From assembly GCA_007133145.1 (NCBI GenBank), contig SLNF01000168.1:1-22463 (forward strand): 22,463 nt of DNA, written 5' to 3'. Within the stretch, counting starts at the first letter, position 1. Every line of letters begins with the position of its first letter. The position numbers and the translations under genes were made by a program. Origin of the DNA: Nitriliruptorales bacterium. GTDB lineage: Bacteria; Actinomycetota; Nitriliruptoria; Euzebyales; Egibacteraceae. Positions 1 through 7,463 of this stretch are shown here, in pieces. Under the pieces are notes generated by a model. That model was not told where the DNA came from. It saw only the letters and a program-made list of their open reading frames with translations, and did no database searches.

Positions 1-113
1 TCGTCGCGGCGACCGCCGAGCTCACGGGCCTGACCATCCTCCACGTCGACAAGGACTTCGACCTCATCGCCTCCGTGACCGGCCAGCCCGTGGAACGACT
101 CGCCAACCCGTGA
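1..113 (+). CDS. VapC-like PIN-domain toxin, C-terminal fragment
   Basis: The reading frame enters from the left edge of the window in frame 3 and ends at TGA 111-113, giving 36 residues. The visible tail contains LTILHVDKDFDLIA followed by a short GQPVERLANP end. This is the pattern of the last strand and helix of PIN-domain ribonucleases of the VapC type, in which the Asp of the 'hvDkDFd' stretch is one of the acidic metal-binding residues. The family cleaves RNA and is normally neutralised by a small antitoxin encoded just upstream, which would lie outside the window. The stop is in the expected place, so this end looks intact. Whether the gene is complete upstream cannot be seen. The next recognisable sequence downstream belongs to a second, decayed toxin-antitoxin pair on the opposite strand. 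Confidence 0.7.
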   Translation, partial: VAATAELTGLTILHVDKDFDLIASVTGQPVERLANP

Positions 114-322
114 GCTAAAGACGACGCGGTCACCGTCCGCCCAAGAGCTCGAAGCCGCGCTGTGCCCCGCCGACCTGCGCCCCTGCGCCTCCGTCGCCGA
201 GTTGCCCCGGCCCTCGCGACCCTGTGCGAGCGCGCCGGCCACGCCAGACTCAACGCGTGAGCCCGCCGGCGACCGCCGCGTGACACCAAGACCCCCACGT
301 ACCGACCGTCAGCGGCGTTCCA
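114..322. other. Unrecognised interval between two toxin remnants
   Basis: About 210 bases with no convincing gene on either strand. Reading frames are open because of the high GC content, including the minus-strand frame that continues from the DUF5615 remnant, but none of the translations resembles that family or any other I recognise. The interval therefore probably holds the breakpoint where the end of the toxin gene was lost or replaced. Confidence 0.4.
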
Positions 323-403
323 TCGAACGTGCTCCCTATGGCCGGCAGGTGCGAGGCGCCCCGCCAGCTGAGGCGAGAGAATGTTGTCCAGCAGCAGCCT
401 CAC
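323..403 (-). pseudogene. DUF5615 PIN-like toxin, N-terminal remnant
   Basis: Starting from a GTG at 403, the minus strand reads VRLLLDNILSPQLAGRLA, then PAGHREHVR. This matches the typical beginning of DUF5615 (Mut7-C/PIN-like) toxins, including the first catalytic Asp (residue 6) in the 'LLDxxLSP' motif. After about residue 27 the similarity stops abruptly. The frame stays open to the window edge but encodes unrelated Arg-rich sequence, and the other two frames do not recover the family. A normal member is roughly 110-120 residues, so about three quarters of the gene is gone. The GTG overlaps the TGA that ends the full-length DUF433 frame by four bases (GTGA, 403-400), the usual coupled antitoxin-toxin arrangement. 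I infer a dead toxin. Confidence 0.6.
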
Positions 404-627
404 GCAGCGCTGCGCAGCGCCACCTCGCGTTCGCGAACCGCGTCGGCTGCGTGTCACAGCGCCTCCGCGACATCCTCGGCCTCGAGATCGGGGTAGGCAG
501 CGACGATCTCGTCGACGCTCATACCGTCAGCGACCATCGCAATGACGGTCGTGACAGGGATGCGCAACCCAGGCATGCAAGGCTGGCCACCCATCTGCTG
601 CTGGTCGGTGGTGCTGCGCCGACGGGC
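400..627 (-). pseudogene. DUF433 antitoxin interrupted by an in-frame TGA
   Basis: From the ATG at 627 the minus strand encodes a small DUF433 protein with the hallmark MGGQPCMPGLRIPV segment, then the helix around MVADGMSVDEIVAAYPDL and EAEDVAEAL. DUF433 proteins are antitoxins or DNA-binding partners of DUF5615 PIN-like toxins. A TGA at 456-454 stops translation right after EAL, but the same frame continues HAADAVREREVALRSAA to a second TGA at 402-400. That continuation is what DUF433 proteins normally have after this point, and its stop overlaps the GTG of the following DUF5615 remnant. The simplest reading is a nonsense mutation, for example Arg CGA to TGA, in a formerly 75-residue antitoxin. 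An upstream ATG at 672 would add 15 unlike residues and is less likely. A sequencing error at one base is the main alternative. Confidence 0.65.
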
Positions 628-1020
628 CATGCCGCTGCGATCCCCTCGGCCGACGTCCAGAGCAGGTTCCACGGATGAGGCCCGCAGTCCTCCCAGAGCA
701 GGTTGCCCTCACAGCGCTGCAGCACCGAGGCGCCGACCAAGGAACCATGGCCGTGGGCCCGGTCGCCCCCAGCTCCGCGACCCGCCGCTGCCGTCTGCGT
801 CGTTCCTCCTGGTCAACGAGCTATCGGTGGGCAACTGCCCTCCCTCGCTGCCCCTCTCCGGTGGGTCGAACTCGAGAAGCGCTCAAGATACGACCCGACA
901 CCGTTGACCATGCCGCGTGACCAGTCACGAGCATCCGGCCGGGGTCGGGAGGAACGACCCGCGCCTAGTCTGCGACGTCCCCAGAGCAGGCAGCCGTCAG
1001 TCCGTGGTTACCCCACGTCC

Positions 1021-1048
1021 TTGACGCAGAGCGTTTTGCCATTACCTT
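1021..1048 (+). promoter_or_regulatory. Weak candidate promoter for the surface-protein gene
   Basis: TTGACG (1021-1026) resembles a -35 box. It is followed after 16 bases by TACCTT (1043-1048), a poor -10. This would leave a leader of roughly 235 bases before the ATG at 1289. It is the only TTGAC-like element in the upstream region; the assignment is tentative. Confidence 0.2.
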
Positions 1049-1275
1049 CCGACCGCGAACGTGGCGGCTGCGCCTGGCGGTGGGCTGCCTTAGCTCGCAG
1101 AATCGGCGGGCAGGTAGGGCTTCCCCAGGCGGTCGGCTGCGAGTGCCCGTGTAGCGGCGCAGTGGTGGCCGCGATCGCGGGCGGATCATCGACAACCCGA
1201 GTGGCGGCGGCGCTCAGCCGTGCGCTGTGGGGTGCCCGTCGACGTGATGCGCACCCCCCCGGGAGTCCGACGAGC

Positions 1276-1281
1276 GAGGAG
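1276..1281 (+). promoter_or_regulatory. Ribosome binding site deciding the start at 1289
   Basis: GAGGAG lies 7 bases before the ATG at 1289, and a second GGGAGG abuts that ATG. The frame is open further upstream to ATGs at 1220 and 1247, but those add Arg-rich residues in front of a normal signal peptide, so 1289 is preferred. Confidence 0.6.
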
Positions 1282-1288
1282 CGGGAGG

Positions 1289-4200
1289 ATGCACACACGG
1301 ACGCGCGGCAGCCCGGAAAAGGGGTGGGGGACGGCGCTCGCGGCTGGAGTGCTGGTGATGCTCGCCGCGGTGGTAGCGAGCACTGGCGGGGAGCGTGCCG
1401 CCGCGGACGAGGGCGGGGACGGCTCGCCCTGGACGGTCCAGGACGCCGACACCGATACGGGCTTCCGCGACGTCGCGGTCGTCGACGGCGACACCGCCTG
1501 GGCGGTGGGCACCGGCGGGGCAATCGAGCACACCGACGACGGTGGCGAGACCTGGACGCTCCAGGACTCCGGGGTGGAGAACGAGGCGCTGATGGGTGTC
1601 GCGTTCGTCGATGAGGAGACCGGTTGGGCGGTGGGCGCGTCCGGGACGATCGTGCGCACCGCTGATGGCGGTGCGAGTTGGGACACCCAGCGCAGCGGTA
1701 ATGGCACGGCCCTGATGGATGTCGCGTTCGGCGACGCGGAGACCGGCTGGGCCGTTGGAGCACAAGGAACGGTGCTGCACACCGAAAACGGTGGCATCGA
1801 CTGGGACGAACAGGACACGGTGGCGACGCGCGTCCCGACCTTGCACGCCGTCGAGTTCGTTGACGACGAGACCGGCTGGATGGCCGGTCCCGGCATGATC
1901 CTGCACACCGACGACGCCGGCGCGATCTGGGTGGAGCAGGACGCGCCTGAGGGCGATGCGCTCGGGGGAGAGATGCAGGACCTCGCCTTCGTCGACGATG
2001 CGTACGGTTGGGCCGTCGATGAGTCAGGCACCGTTCTGCACACCGACGACCGCGGCCAGACGTGGCGCTCCCAGGACGCCGGAGGCGAGGCCCCCATGGC
2101 GGGTGTCGGGTTCGGCGACCGGCGCACGGGCCTGGCCGTGGCGCTCCGCATCACCACCGAAGACGAGCCGCAGGCGCTGCGCACAAACGACGGCGGCGCG
2201 ACCTGGAACGACGAGGACGTGCCGACCGAGGGGTCGCTGTACAGCATGGAGTTCGCCGACGCGATGAGGGGCTGGGCGGTCGGCGACGACGCCACGATCT
2301 TGCGTTACGAGGCCGACGGCGCACCCGAGGGCAGCCAGGACTGGCAGCAGCAGGATCTGGCCGCCGAACAGAACCACACCGTCACCGACCTCTCCTTCGT
2401 CGATGACGAGACAGGATGGGCGGTCGGACGTCAGGGCAAGAAGTTCCAGACCGCCGACGGCGGCGCGACGTGGGTGCCGTACGAGACCGGGTACTGGCTT
2501 GAGGCCGTCGACTTCGTTGATGCGGAGACCGGGTGGGCGGCGGGAGCCGAGCCGATCCTGCGGACCACCGACGGAGGTGACAGCTGGGAGCAGTTGGACT
2601 CGGAGGGCGACCGGGGCTGGTTCGACGTCGCCGCCCTCGACGAGACCACGGCCTGGGTGGTTGGCCTCGATGACGACGATCCGGCGATCATGCGCACCAC
2701 CGACGGGGGAGACCAGTGGGCGTCGGTAGCCCCCGACCTCGGCGAAACGGCCCCGAAGGGCGTGGCCTTCGCCGACGCTCAGACCGGCTGGGTCGTCGGC
2801 CAAGAGGGCCTGATCCTGCACACTACCGACGGCGGCGACGACTGGGAGGCTCAGGACGCCGACATCGACGAGCGCCTCCTCGACATCGCCGCTATTGACG
2901 GCCAGACCGCGTGGGCGGTCGGCGACGAGGGCGCGATCCTGCACACCGCCGACGGCGGGGAGTCGTGGGAGGTCCAGCCCAGCAGCACCGACGAGACGCT
3001 GGTGGGTGTCGCGTTCGTCGACGCCGGCACCGGCTGGGCGCTCGGCCAAGAGGGCGTGATCCGTTCCACCGTCGACGGCGGCGACGTCTGGTACCGGGAG
3101 GACTCCGGCACCAACGAGACCCTCGGGGGCGTCAGCGTCGTCGACGCCGACGCCGCCTGGGCGTCGGGGGACGCGAGCACGATCCTCACGCTGTCGGCGA
3201 CCGCTCCGCCAGAACCCGCCGAGGGCTCGATCGCGGGGACGGTCTCTGACGCGGACGGCGACCCGGTCGAGGATGCCGAGGTGGTCGCCGCCGACGGCGA
3301 GGACGAAGCAGCCACGACGACCGACGACGATGGCGCTTACGCGCTCCATGACCTCGACGAGGGAACCTACGAGCTGACGGTCGACGCGGACGGGTTCGTG
3401 CCCGCGACCGAGGCCGACGTGGAGGTTGAGGCGGGTGAGACGACCACGCTGGATGTGACGCTGAACCCGGAGGCCGACCCAGGCGAGTGGCCGGGCTCGA
3501 TCAGCGGCACCGTGGCACGCGAACCGAGCGTGTCTTCTTGCGACCCTGACAGTGAGCCGGTGCCGGGGGTGCCGGTCGAGGTCGTGTCCGACTCCGAGGA
3601 CACGGTGCTGCGGGCGGTCACCGATGAGGACGGGCACTACGAGGTTGCCTCGTTGCCGGATGGCGAGTACCGGGTGCAGGTCGGTGGGCAGCGGCGTTAC
3701 GTCGATGCCGACACCGTGGTGGAGGTCGATGCTGGGAGCGAGGCAACGGCCGATCTGACATTGGTGGGAACGGGGATCGTGGAGGGCGGCGCGGCGCACG
3801 ACCGTCCCGATCTGTCCCTCGACGGAGTGGTCGCGACAACGCCGGGTGTCGACTGTCCCGCGTTTGGTATTGCGGCGATCGAGGTCGCGGCGCGCACCGC
3901 GGATGGCGACGTCGTCGGGCCGGTCATCACGCGACAAACCCAGAACGGGGACTTCTGGTTCTTCGACCTTCCCGATGACTCCTACGAGGTTCGTGCGAGG
4001 ACCCGCACGTTCATGGACGATGGCGGGTCGGGGCTGGTGGATCTGGACGCCTCAGAGGCGGGAGACACCCGCTCTGCTTCCGACAGCAACCCCACGGTCA
4101 CGATCGATCCTGACGCGGAGCCGGGCTTGTGGGGCGCGGTCAAGGGGACCGTGGTGGATGCCAACACCGGCGACCCGGTCGAGGGCGCGCTGGTACAGGC

Positions 4201-6526
4201 CCCCGCCGCGGTGTCAGTGGCGCACGGTCCCGACCTGAGCAGGTCGACCGATCACGACGGAGCGTTCGCGTTCGATGACCTGTGGGCCGGTGACCACGAC
4301 TTCGCGGTCTCAGCCCCTGGCTACGCGCAGACCGATCTCCCCGCGGAATCGGTCGCCGAGGGCGAGAACCTCGACCTGGGGGACATCGAGCTGGAGCCGC
4401 TCGGTGATGGTGCCGGGCCCGCAGCGATCCCCGAACCGCTCGTCGACCCCGACGGCGGCACGATCGAGGGCACGCTCACCGACGCCCAGACCGACGATGC
4501 GATCTCCGGCGAGGACGCCCAGGTGTGGCTGTGGCAGGGACGCCACGGCGAGCGCGCCGACGATGCGACGACAGTCGACGCCTACGGGCAGTTCAGCAAC
4601 GACGAGTTCCCCAGCCAGGCCGGCCACTACCGCGTCCACGTGCACGCAGCGGGCTATGAGCCCGCGACCGCGCACGTCTGGGTCGGGCACGGTGACACGG
4701 TCACCGTCGACCTCGATCTCGAACCGCAGGACGCCGAGGGCGACGCCGGGAGCATCGAAGGCAGCGTCACCGATGTGTTCACCGACGTCGGCCTCGACGA
4801 CGCGGTCGTGGAAGCCACCCACCAGGATCCTGATGCCACGGGTGGTCGCACGTTCGCGGTCGCGCTGGCCGATGACGACGCGAGCTTCGAGCTCACCGAT
4901 CTCGCTCCCGGCGACTGGGAGCTGACCGCGGCCGTCGCTGACCACCGCACGGCAGTGCAGTCCGTCTCGGTCGAAGGAGACCAGGCCAAGACCGTGTCGG
5001 TCGGGCTCGACCGCGACGACCAGATGCGCGCCGCCGGCGTGGTCACCGACGACGACGGCGCCCCGATCAGCGGCGCCGAGGTGTCGGCCGAGCAGATCGA
5101 ACTGGACGGTACGGGAGAAGTGGTAGAGGTCCTCGACACCGTCGACGAGACCACGACCGCCGACGACGGCGAGTTCCTCCTCAGCGACCTGGACCCCGAC
5201 GACAGGCACCGGATCGTCGTTGACGCCGACGGATACGACACCACCGACAGGGTCATGGCAGACAGGAGCGTCCTGTTCACCCTCCACCCGTACACATTCG
5301 AGCTCGAACCCACCACGACTCCGACGCCGTCCCCCCCAGAACCAGGTGAGGGCGACGTGGCCGGGACCGTGACCGACGCCGAGGGTGCGGCTGTCGAGGG
5401 CGCTGCGGTCATCGTTGCCGACGATGACGCCACCGAGGTCGCCGCCACCGAGACCGGCAGCGATGGCGTCTACACGCTGGACGATGTCGACGAGGGCGCC
5501 TACGACTTGACGGCCACCGCCGAGGGGTTCGAGCCGGCCGCTGAGACCGGCGTCGAGGTGGAGGCTGGGGAGACCACCACGGTCGACCTCACGCTGAGCG
5601 CAGAGCCAGCCGTCTTGGGCGACGTCGTCAGCGGCGACCGCGTGGCCGGCGAGACCCGGTACGACACGGCCGCGGAGCTCTCCGAGGAGGTCTTCGACCC
5701 CGGCATCGCCGTCGCGTACGTCGCCACCGGCGAGAACAGCGCCGACGCGCTCGCCGGAGGGGTCGCCGCCGGCGTCGACGCCGCCCCGGTCCTGCTTGCC
5801 ACCGCTGATGACCTGCCCGAGGCCACCAGCGACGAGCTCGACCGACTCGAACCCCAGCGCATCGCTGTTCTCGGCGGGGACAGCGCGATCGGCGCTAACG
5901 TGGAGGACGAGCTGGCCGACCACACCGACGGGACGGTCGATCGTCTCGCCGGGGCGGACCGCTACGAGACCGCCGCGGAGATCTCGGCGGGCACGTTCGA
6001 CGACGCCAACACCGCCTACGTCGCCACCGGTCTCGACTTCCCCGACGGGCTCGCCGGCGCTCCGCCGGCAGTGCAGGCCCCCGGCCCGTTGCTGTTGACC
6101 ACCGACAGCGACGTGCCTGAGGTCACCAGGGATGAACTCAGCCGCCTCGACCCCGACCGCATCGTCATGCTCGGCGGCACGTCGGTGCTCGACCAGACCG
6201 TCAAGGACGCACTCGAGGTCCACGGGGACGTCGACCGGATCGCCGGAGGCAACCGCTACGAGACCGCCGCCGACGTCGCCGACGAGCTCGACGAACCAAC
6301 CGGAGCGTTCGTCGCCACCGGCGAGGACTACGCCGACGCGCTCGGCGCCGGCGCGGTCGCCGGCACCGTCAATGCACCCGTGCTGTTGACCCGCAGCGAC
6401 GAGCTACCCGAGGCCACCGGCAACGCGCTCGACGCCCTCGCTCCCGAGACCATCGCCGTGATGGGTGGCGAGGACGCTGTCAGCACCGACGTTGCTGAGG
6501 CAGTGCAAAGCTACGTGGCTGACTGA
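1289..6526 (+). CDS. Giant secreted protein: Ycf48/BNR propeller repeats, carboxypeptidase-regulatory-like repeats, three CWB2 repeats
   Basis: A protein of 1745 residues. Residues 1-40 form a signal peptide: a basic start, the hydrophobic run TALAAGVLVMLAAVVAST and a likely cleavage near ERAAA. Residues ~45-636 hold 14 units of 40-48 residues with a (G/A)WAVG-type turn, most followed by an Asp-box-like T-x-DGG-x-W. These resemble Ycf48/BNR beta-propeller blades, and 14 units would make two seven-bladed propellers. Residues ~647-1441 hold about eight beta-sandwich units of the carboxypeptidase-regulatory-like (CnaB-like) type, recognisable by GTV-D-x-G-PV-GA starts and 'G-Y-L-DL-G-Y' cores. 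A TTPTPSPPEP linker precedes the last unit. Residues ~1446-1745 hold three cell-wall-binding repeat 2 units (RxAGxxRYETAA, ATG-DxxDAL, LGG motifs), which anchor proteins non-covalently to the envelope. The protein is strongly Asp/Glu-rich. I infer an extracellular binding or adhesion scaffold; no catalytic site is visible and no partner gene adjoins it. Confidence 0.88.
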   Translation: MHTRTRGSPEKGWGTALAAGVLVMLAAVVASTGGERAAADEGGDGSPWTVQDADTDTGFRDVAVVDGDTAWAVGTGGAIEHTDDGGETWTLQDSGVENEALMGVAFVDEETGWAVGASGTIVRTADGGASWDTQRSGNGTALMDVAFGDAETGWAVGAQGTVLHTENGGIDWDEQDTVATRVPTLHAVEFVDDETGWMAGPGMILHTDDAGAIWVEQDAPEGDALGGEMQDLAFVDDAYGWAVDESGTVLHTDDRGQTWRSQDAGGEAPMAGVGFGDRRTGLAVALRITTEDEPQALRTNDGGATWNDEDVPTEGSLYSMEFADAMRGWAVGDDATILRYEADGAPEGSQDWQQQDLAAEQNHTVTDLSFVDDETGWAVGRQGKKFQTADGGATWVPYETGYWLEAVDFVDAETGWAAGAEPILRTTDGGDSWEQLDSEGDRGWFDVAALDETTAWVVGLDDDDPAIMRTTDGGDQWASVAPDLGETAPKGVAFADAQTGWVVGQEGLILHTTDGGDDWEAQDADIDERLLDIAAIDGQTAWAVGDEGAILHTADGGESWEVQPSSTDETLVGVAFVDAGTGWALGQEGVIRSTVDGGDVWYREDSGTNETLGGVSVVDADAAWASGDASTILTLSATAPPEPAEGSIAGTVSDADGDPVEDAEVVAADGEDEAATTTDDDGAYALHDLDEGTYELTVDADGFVPATEADVEVEAGETTTLDVTLNPEADPGEWPGSISGTVAREPSVSSCDPDSEPVPGVPVEVVSDSEDTVLRAVTDEDGHYEVASLPDGEYRVQVGGQRRYVDADTVVEVDAGSEATADLTLVGTGIVEGGAAHDRPDLSLDGVVATTPGVDCPAFGIAAIEVAARTADGDVVGPVITRQTQNGDFWFFDLPDDSYEVRARTRTFMDDGGSGLVDLDASEAGDTRSASDSNPTVTIDPDAEPGLWGAVKGTVVDANTGDPVEGALVQAPAAVSVAHGPDLSRSTDHDGAFAFDDLWAGDHDFAVSAPGYAQTDLPAESVAEGENLDLGDIELEPLGDGAGPAAIPEPLVDPDGGTIEGTLTDAQTDDAISGEDAQVWLWQGRHGERADDATTVDAYGQFSNDEFPSQAGHYRVHVHAAGYEPATAHVWVGHGDTVTVDLDLEPQDAEGDAGSIEGSVTDVFTDVGLDDAVVEATHQDPDATGGRTFAVALADDDASFELTDLAPGDWELTAAVADHRTAVQSVSVEGDQAKTVSVGLDRDDQMRAAGVVTDDDGAPISGAEVSAEQIELDGTGEVVEVLDTVDETTTADDGEFLLSDLDPDDRHRIVVDADGYDTTDRVMADRSVLFTLHPYTFELEPTTTPTPSPPEPGEGDVAGTVTDAEGAAVEGAAVIVADDDATEVAATETGSDGVYTLDDVDEGAYDLTATAEGFEPAAETGVEVEAGETTTVDLTLSAEPAVLGDVVSGDRVAGETRYDTAAELSEEVFDPGIAVAYVATGENSADALAGGVAAGVDAAPVLLATADDLPEATSDELDRLEPQRIAVLGGDSAIGANVEDELADHTDGTVDRLAGADRYETAAEISAGTFDDANTAYVATGLDFPDGLAGAPPAVQAPGPLLLTTDSDVPEVTRDELSRLDPDRIVMLGGTSVLDQTVKDALEVHGDVDRIAGGNRYETAADVADELDEPTGAFVATGEDYADALGAGAVAGTVNAPVLLTRSDELPEATGNALDALAPETIAVMGGEDAVSTDVAEAVQSYVAD

Positions 6527-6540
6527 CCGGATCGGGTCAG
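6523..6540. terminator. Weak hairpin at the end of the surface-protein gene
   Basis: CTGACC-GGATCG-GGTCAG forms a 6-bp stem that includes the stop codon. The gene on the other strand (mazF-like) converges on the same spot, so it could serve both directions. It lacks an adjacent T tract; the T-rich stretch ATTTTTGTTGTT lies about 20 bases further on. Function as a terminator is uncertain. Confidence 0.25.
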
Positions 6541-6574
6541 ACGCATACCGTCGGCGATAGATTTTTGTTGTTCG

Positions 6575-6886
6575 CTATTGCAGACCGAGTGCGACGGCGA
6601 GGGCGCCGTCGAGTTCGTGCAGCTTGGTGGGCCCGAGCCGCCCGACAGGGCGGAGCGTTGCCCTGGGCAAGGTGAAGAGGTTGTCGCAGTTGGCTGCACC
6701 CTCCTGCTGCAGTCCCTCGTCCTGGCCGATCTGCACTTCGGCGACGTGGCCGCGCACTTTCGTGGTGACGAGCACGCACACGACCGAGGTGAGCACCGGC
6801 AGCGCGGTGTCGCGGGTCACCACGATGACGGGGTGGCGTCCGACGCCGGGGATGTCAGCGATGCACACGGCGCCGCGGGCGATCAC
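6575..6886 (-). CDS. MazF/PemK-family mRNA interferase toxin
   Basis: A 103-residue protein with the ordered landmarks of the MazF/PemK fold: an N-terminal RGAVCIADIPG strand, the PVIVVTRD core strand, a VTTKVRG segment (residues ~41-46), the acidic EVQIGQDEGL loop, then NCDNLFTLPRATL and a C-terminal helix. Length is normal for the family. Such proteins are sequence-specific ribonucleases held inactive by a small antitoxin. The start is a GTG at 6886 that overlaps the TGA of the upstream antitoxin gene by four bases (GTGA), which indicates translational coupling. The usual first-strand pattern has Tyr/Trp where CIAD stands here, but the rest is well preserved, so I expect an active toxin. 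It converges on the surface-protein gene with only 48 bases between the two stops. Confidence 0.88.
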   Translation of the reverse strand: MIARGAVCIADIPGVGRHPVIVVTRDTALPVLTSVVCVLVTTKVRGHVAEVQIGQDEGLQQEGAANCDNLFTLPRATLRPVGRLGPTKLHELDGALAVALGLQ

Positions 6887-7140
6887 CGCTCGGGCTCGCT
6901 CGAGACCACACCGGCGGAGTAGGCGCCGAGCCGGGCGATGAGCTCGTCATGCTCGGCGTCGGGTTCGGCGTAGGCGCGGCGGTACGAGGCGGCGATGGCC
7001 TCCTCGGAGTGACGCGCGAGCCACTCCTGCACTGCCGCAGCGACCACCGCGGCCCGGGAGGGCCCGACGCCGGCACGCACGGCCCGGTCGAGGGCCTCGA
7101 CGGTGTCCTCGTCGAGTCTGGTGGTGATCGGCACGGTCAT
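6883..7140 (-). CDS. Ribbon-helix-helix antitoxin partner of the MazF-like toxin
   Basis: An 85-residue protein. Residues 1-45 look like a ribbon-helix-helix DNA-binding domain: the strand VPITTRLDE, a first helix DTVEALDRAVRAG, the turn GPSRA and a second helix AAVVAAAVQEWLARH. The C-terminal 40 residues are acidic and less ordered, as expected for the segment that wraps and inhibits MazF. I chose the ATG at 7140; the frame is open upstream, but the added residues are not RHH-like, and the palindrome and -10 box lie just before 7140. The toxin start overlaps this gene's stop. Antitoxins of this kind usually repress their own operon, which fits the inverted repeat immediately upstream. Confidence 0.85.
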   Translation of the reverse strand: MTVPITTRLDEDTVEALDRAVRAGVGPSRAAVVAAAVQEWLARHSEEAIAASYRRAYAEPDAEHDELIARLGAYSAGVVSSEPER

Positions 7141-7147
7141 GATACGA

Positions 7148-7179
7148 AGGCTACCACGCTGTGTACGAAACGTATACAC
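7148..7179 (-). promoter_or_regulatory. Probable leaderless promoter and operator of the RHH-MazF operon
   Basis: On the + strand GTGTACG-AAA-CGTATACAC (7161-7179) is an imperfect inverted repeat. On the minus strand TAGCCT (7153-7148) fits the TANNNT -10 consensus and ends 7 bases before the ATG at 7140. Transcription would then begin at or next to the start codon, and no ribosome binding site is visible. The inverted repeat covers the spacer and -35 position, a suitable place for autorepression by the RHH antitoxin. Confidence 0.5.
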
Positions 7180-7261
7180 GGTCTCGGGGGTCAGGTGCGG
7201 CCCTAAACGCCCTGTGCGAACCAAGGCCACGGCAGGCGGCACGTGAGTTGAACCCTCGCCG

Positions 7262-7334
7262 TGGGCCCGGCAGGGATCGAACCTGCGACCAAAGGATTAT
7301 GAGTCCCCTGCTCTGACCACTGAGCTACGGGCCC
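7262..7334 (-). tRNA. tRNA with CAU anticodon (probably Ile2, otherwise elongator Met)
   Basis: A complete 73-base cloverleaf: acceptor stem GGGCCCG/CGGGCCC, D arm GCTC-AGTGGTCA-GAGC, anticodon loop CTCATAA with a GGGGA/TCCTT stem that has two G-U pairs, T arm GCAGG-TTCGATC-CCTGC, and discriminator A. CCA is not encoded. The body resembles bacterial tRNA-Ile2 (GACTCATAATC ... TTGGTCGC), whose CAU is converted to lysidine-AU by TilS. Sequence alone does not exclude elongator Met. The first base is not the C1-A72 mismatch of an initiator, so it is not fMet. Confidence 0.9.
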
Positions 7335-7433
7335 TGGGCCGGCAGCGTAGCGCCCCGCGCCGACCGCACCGCGCGGGCTGTGGACGACGTGTCCCACGTG
7401 TCGCACCCCTACCGTACTCTGCCCTTACGAACA

Positions 7434-7447
7434 CCTCTTCGAAAAGG
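7434..7447. promoter_or_regulatory. Near-palindrome upstream of the HTH/LAGLIDADG-like gene
   Basis: CCTCTTCGAAAAGG is a palindrome apart from one mismatched pair, centred on TTCGAA, and ends 16 bases before the ATG at 7464. It may be an operator for the HTH protein encoded downstream. The surrounding 129-base interval, divergent from the CAU tRNA, must hold both promoters, but no strong -35/-10 pair is visible. Confidence 0.25.
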
Positions 7448-7463
7448 GATACGGGGGGGCGCC

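Larger units (their letters stand above)
628..1288. other. Long gene-free interval
   Basis: About 660 bases between the DUF433 remnant and the large surface-protein gene. Open frames exist on both strands but are Arg/Pro/Ser-rich, mutually overlapping and unlike any family I know, so I call none of them. It holds three copies of the 10-base word CCAGAGCAGG (657-666, 693-702, 981-990); the first two extend to 12 identical bases, and the first and third are both preceded by CGACGTCC. The right half may contain the promoter of the downstream gene. Confidence 0.4.

Noticed and set aside
519..748. Two small minus-strand frames overlapping the DUF433 remnant
   Set aside because: They overlap the recognisable antitoxin in other frames and resemble nothing known.
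657..990. Possible CRISPR-like array from the CCAGAGCAGG copies
   Set aside because: Only three short copies with irregular spacing (36 and 288 bases), and no cas genes.
703..1614. A 303-residue + strand frame over the intergenic region and the start of the surface-protein gene
   Set aside because: Arg-rich, runs through the signal peptide and first propeller repeats in the wrong frame, no family resemblance.
1186..6252. Several long minus-strand frames opposite the surface-protein gene (for example 2024-3937 and 4310-6223)
   Set aside because: They mirror the repetitive, GC-rich coding strand; their translations are low-complexity and match no family, while the + strand has clear domains throughout.
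7227..7264. CCACGGC/GCCGTGG inverted repeat just after the CAU tRNA
   Set aside because: One arm overlaps the tRNA 3' end, the loop is 24 bases and there is no T tract, so I do not call it a terminator.
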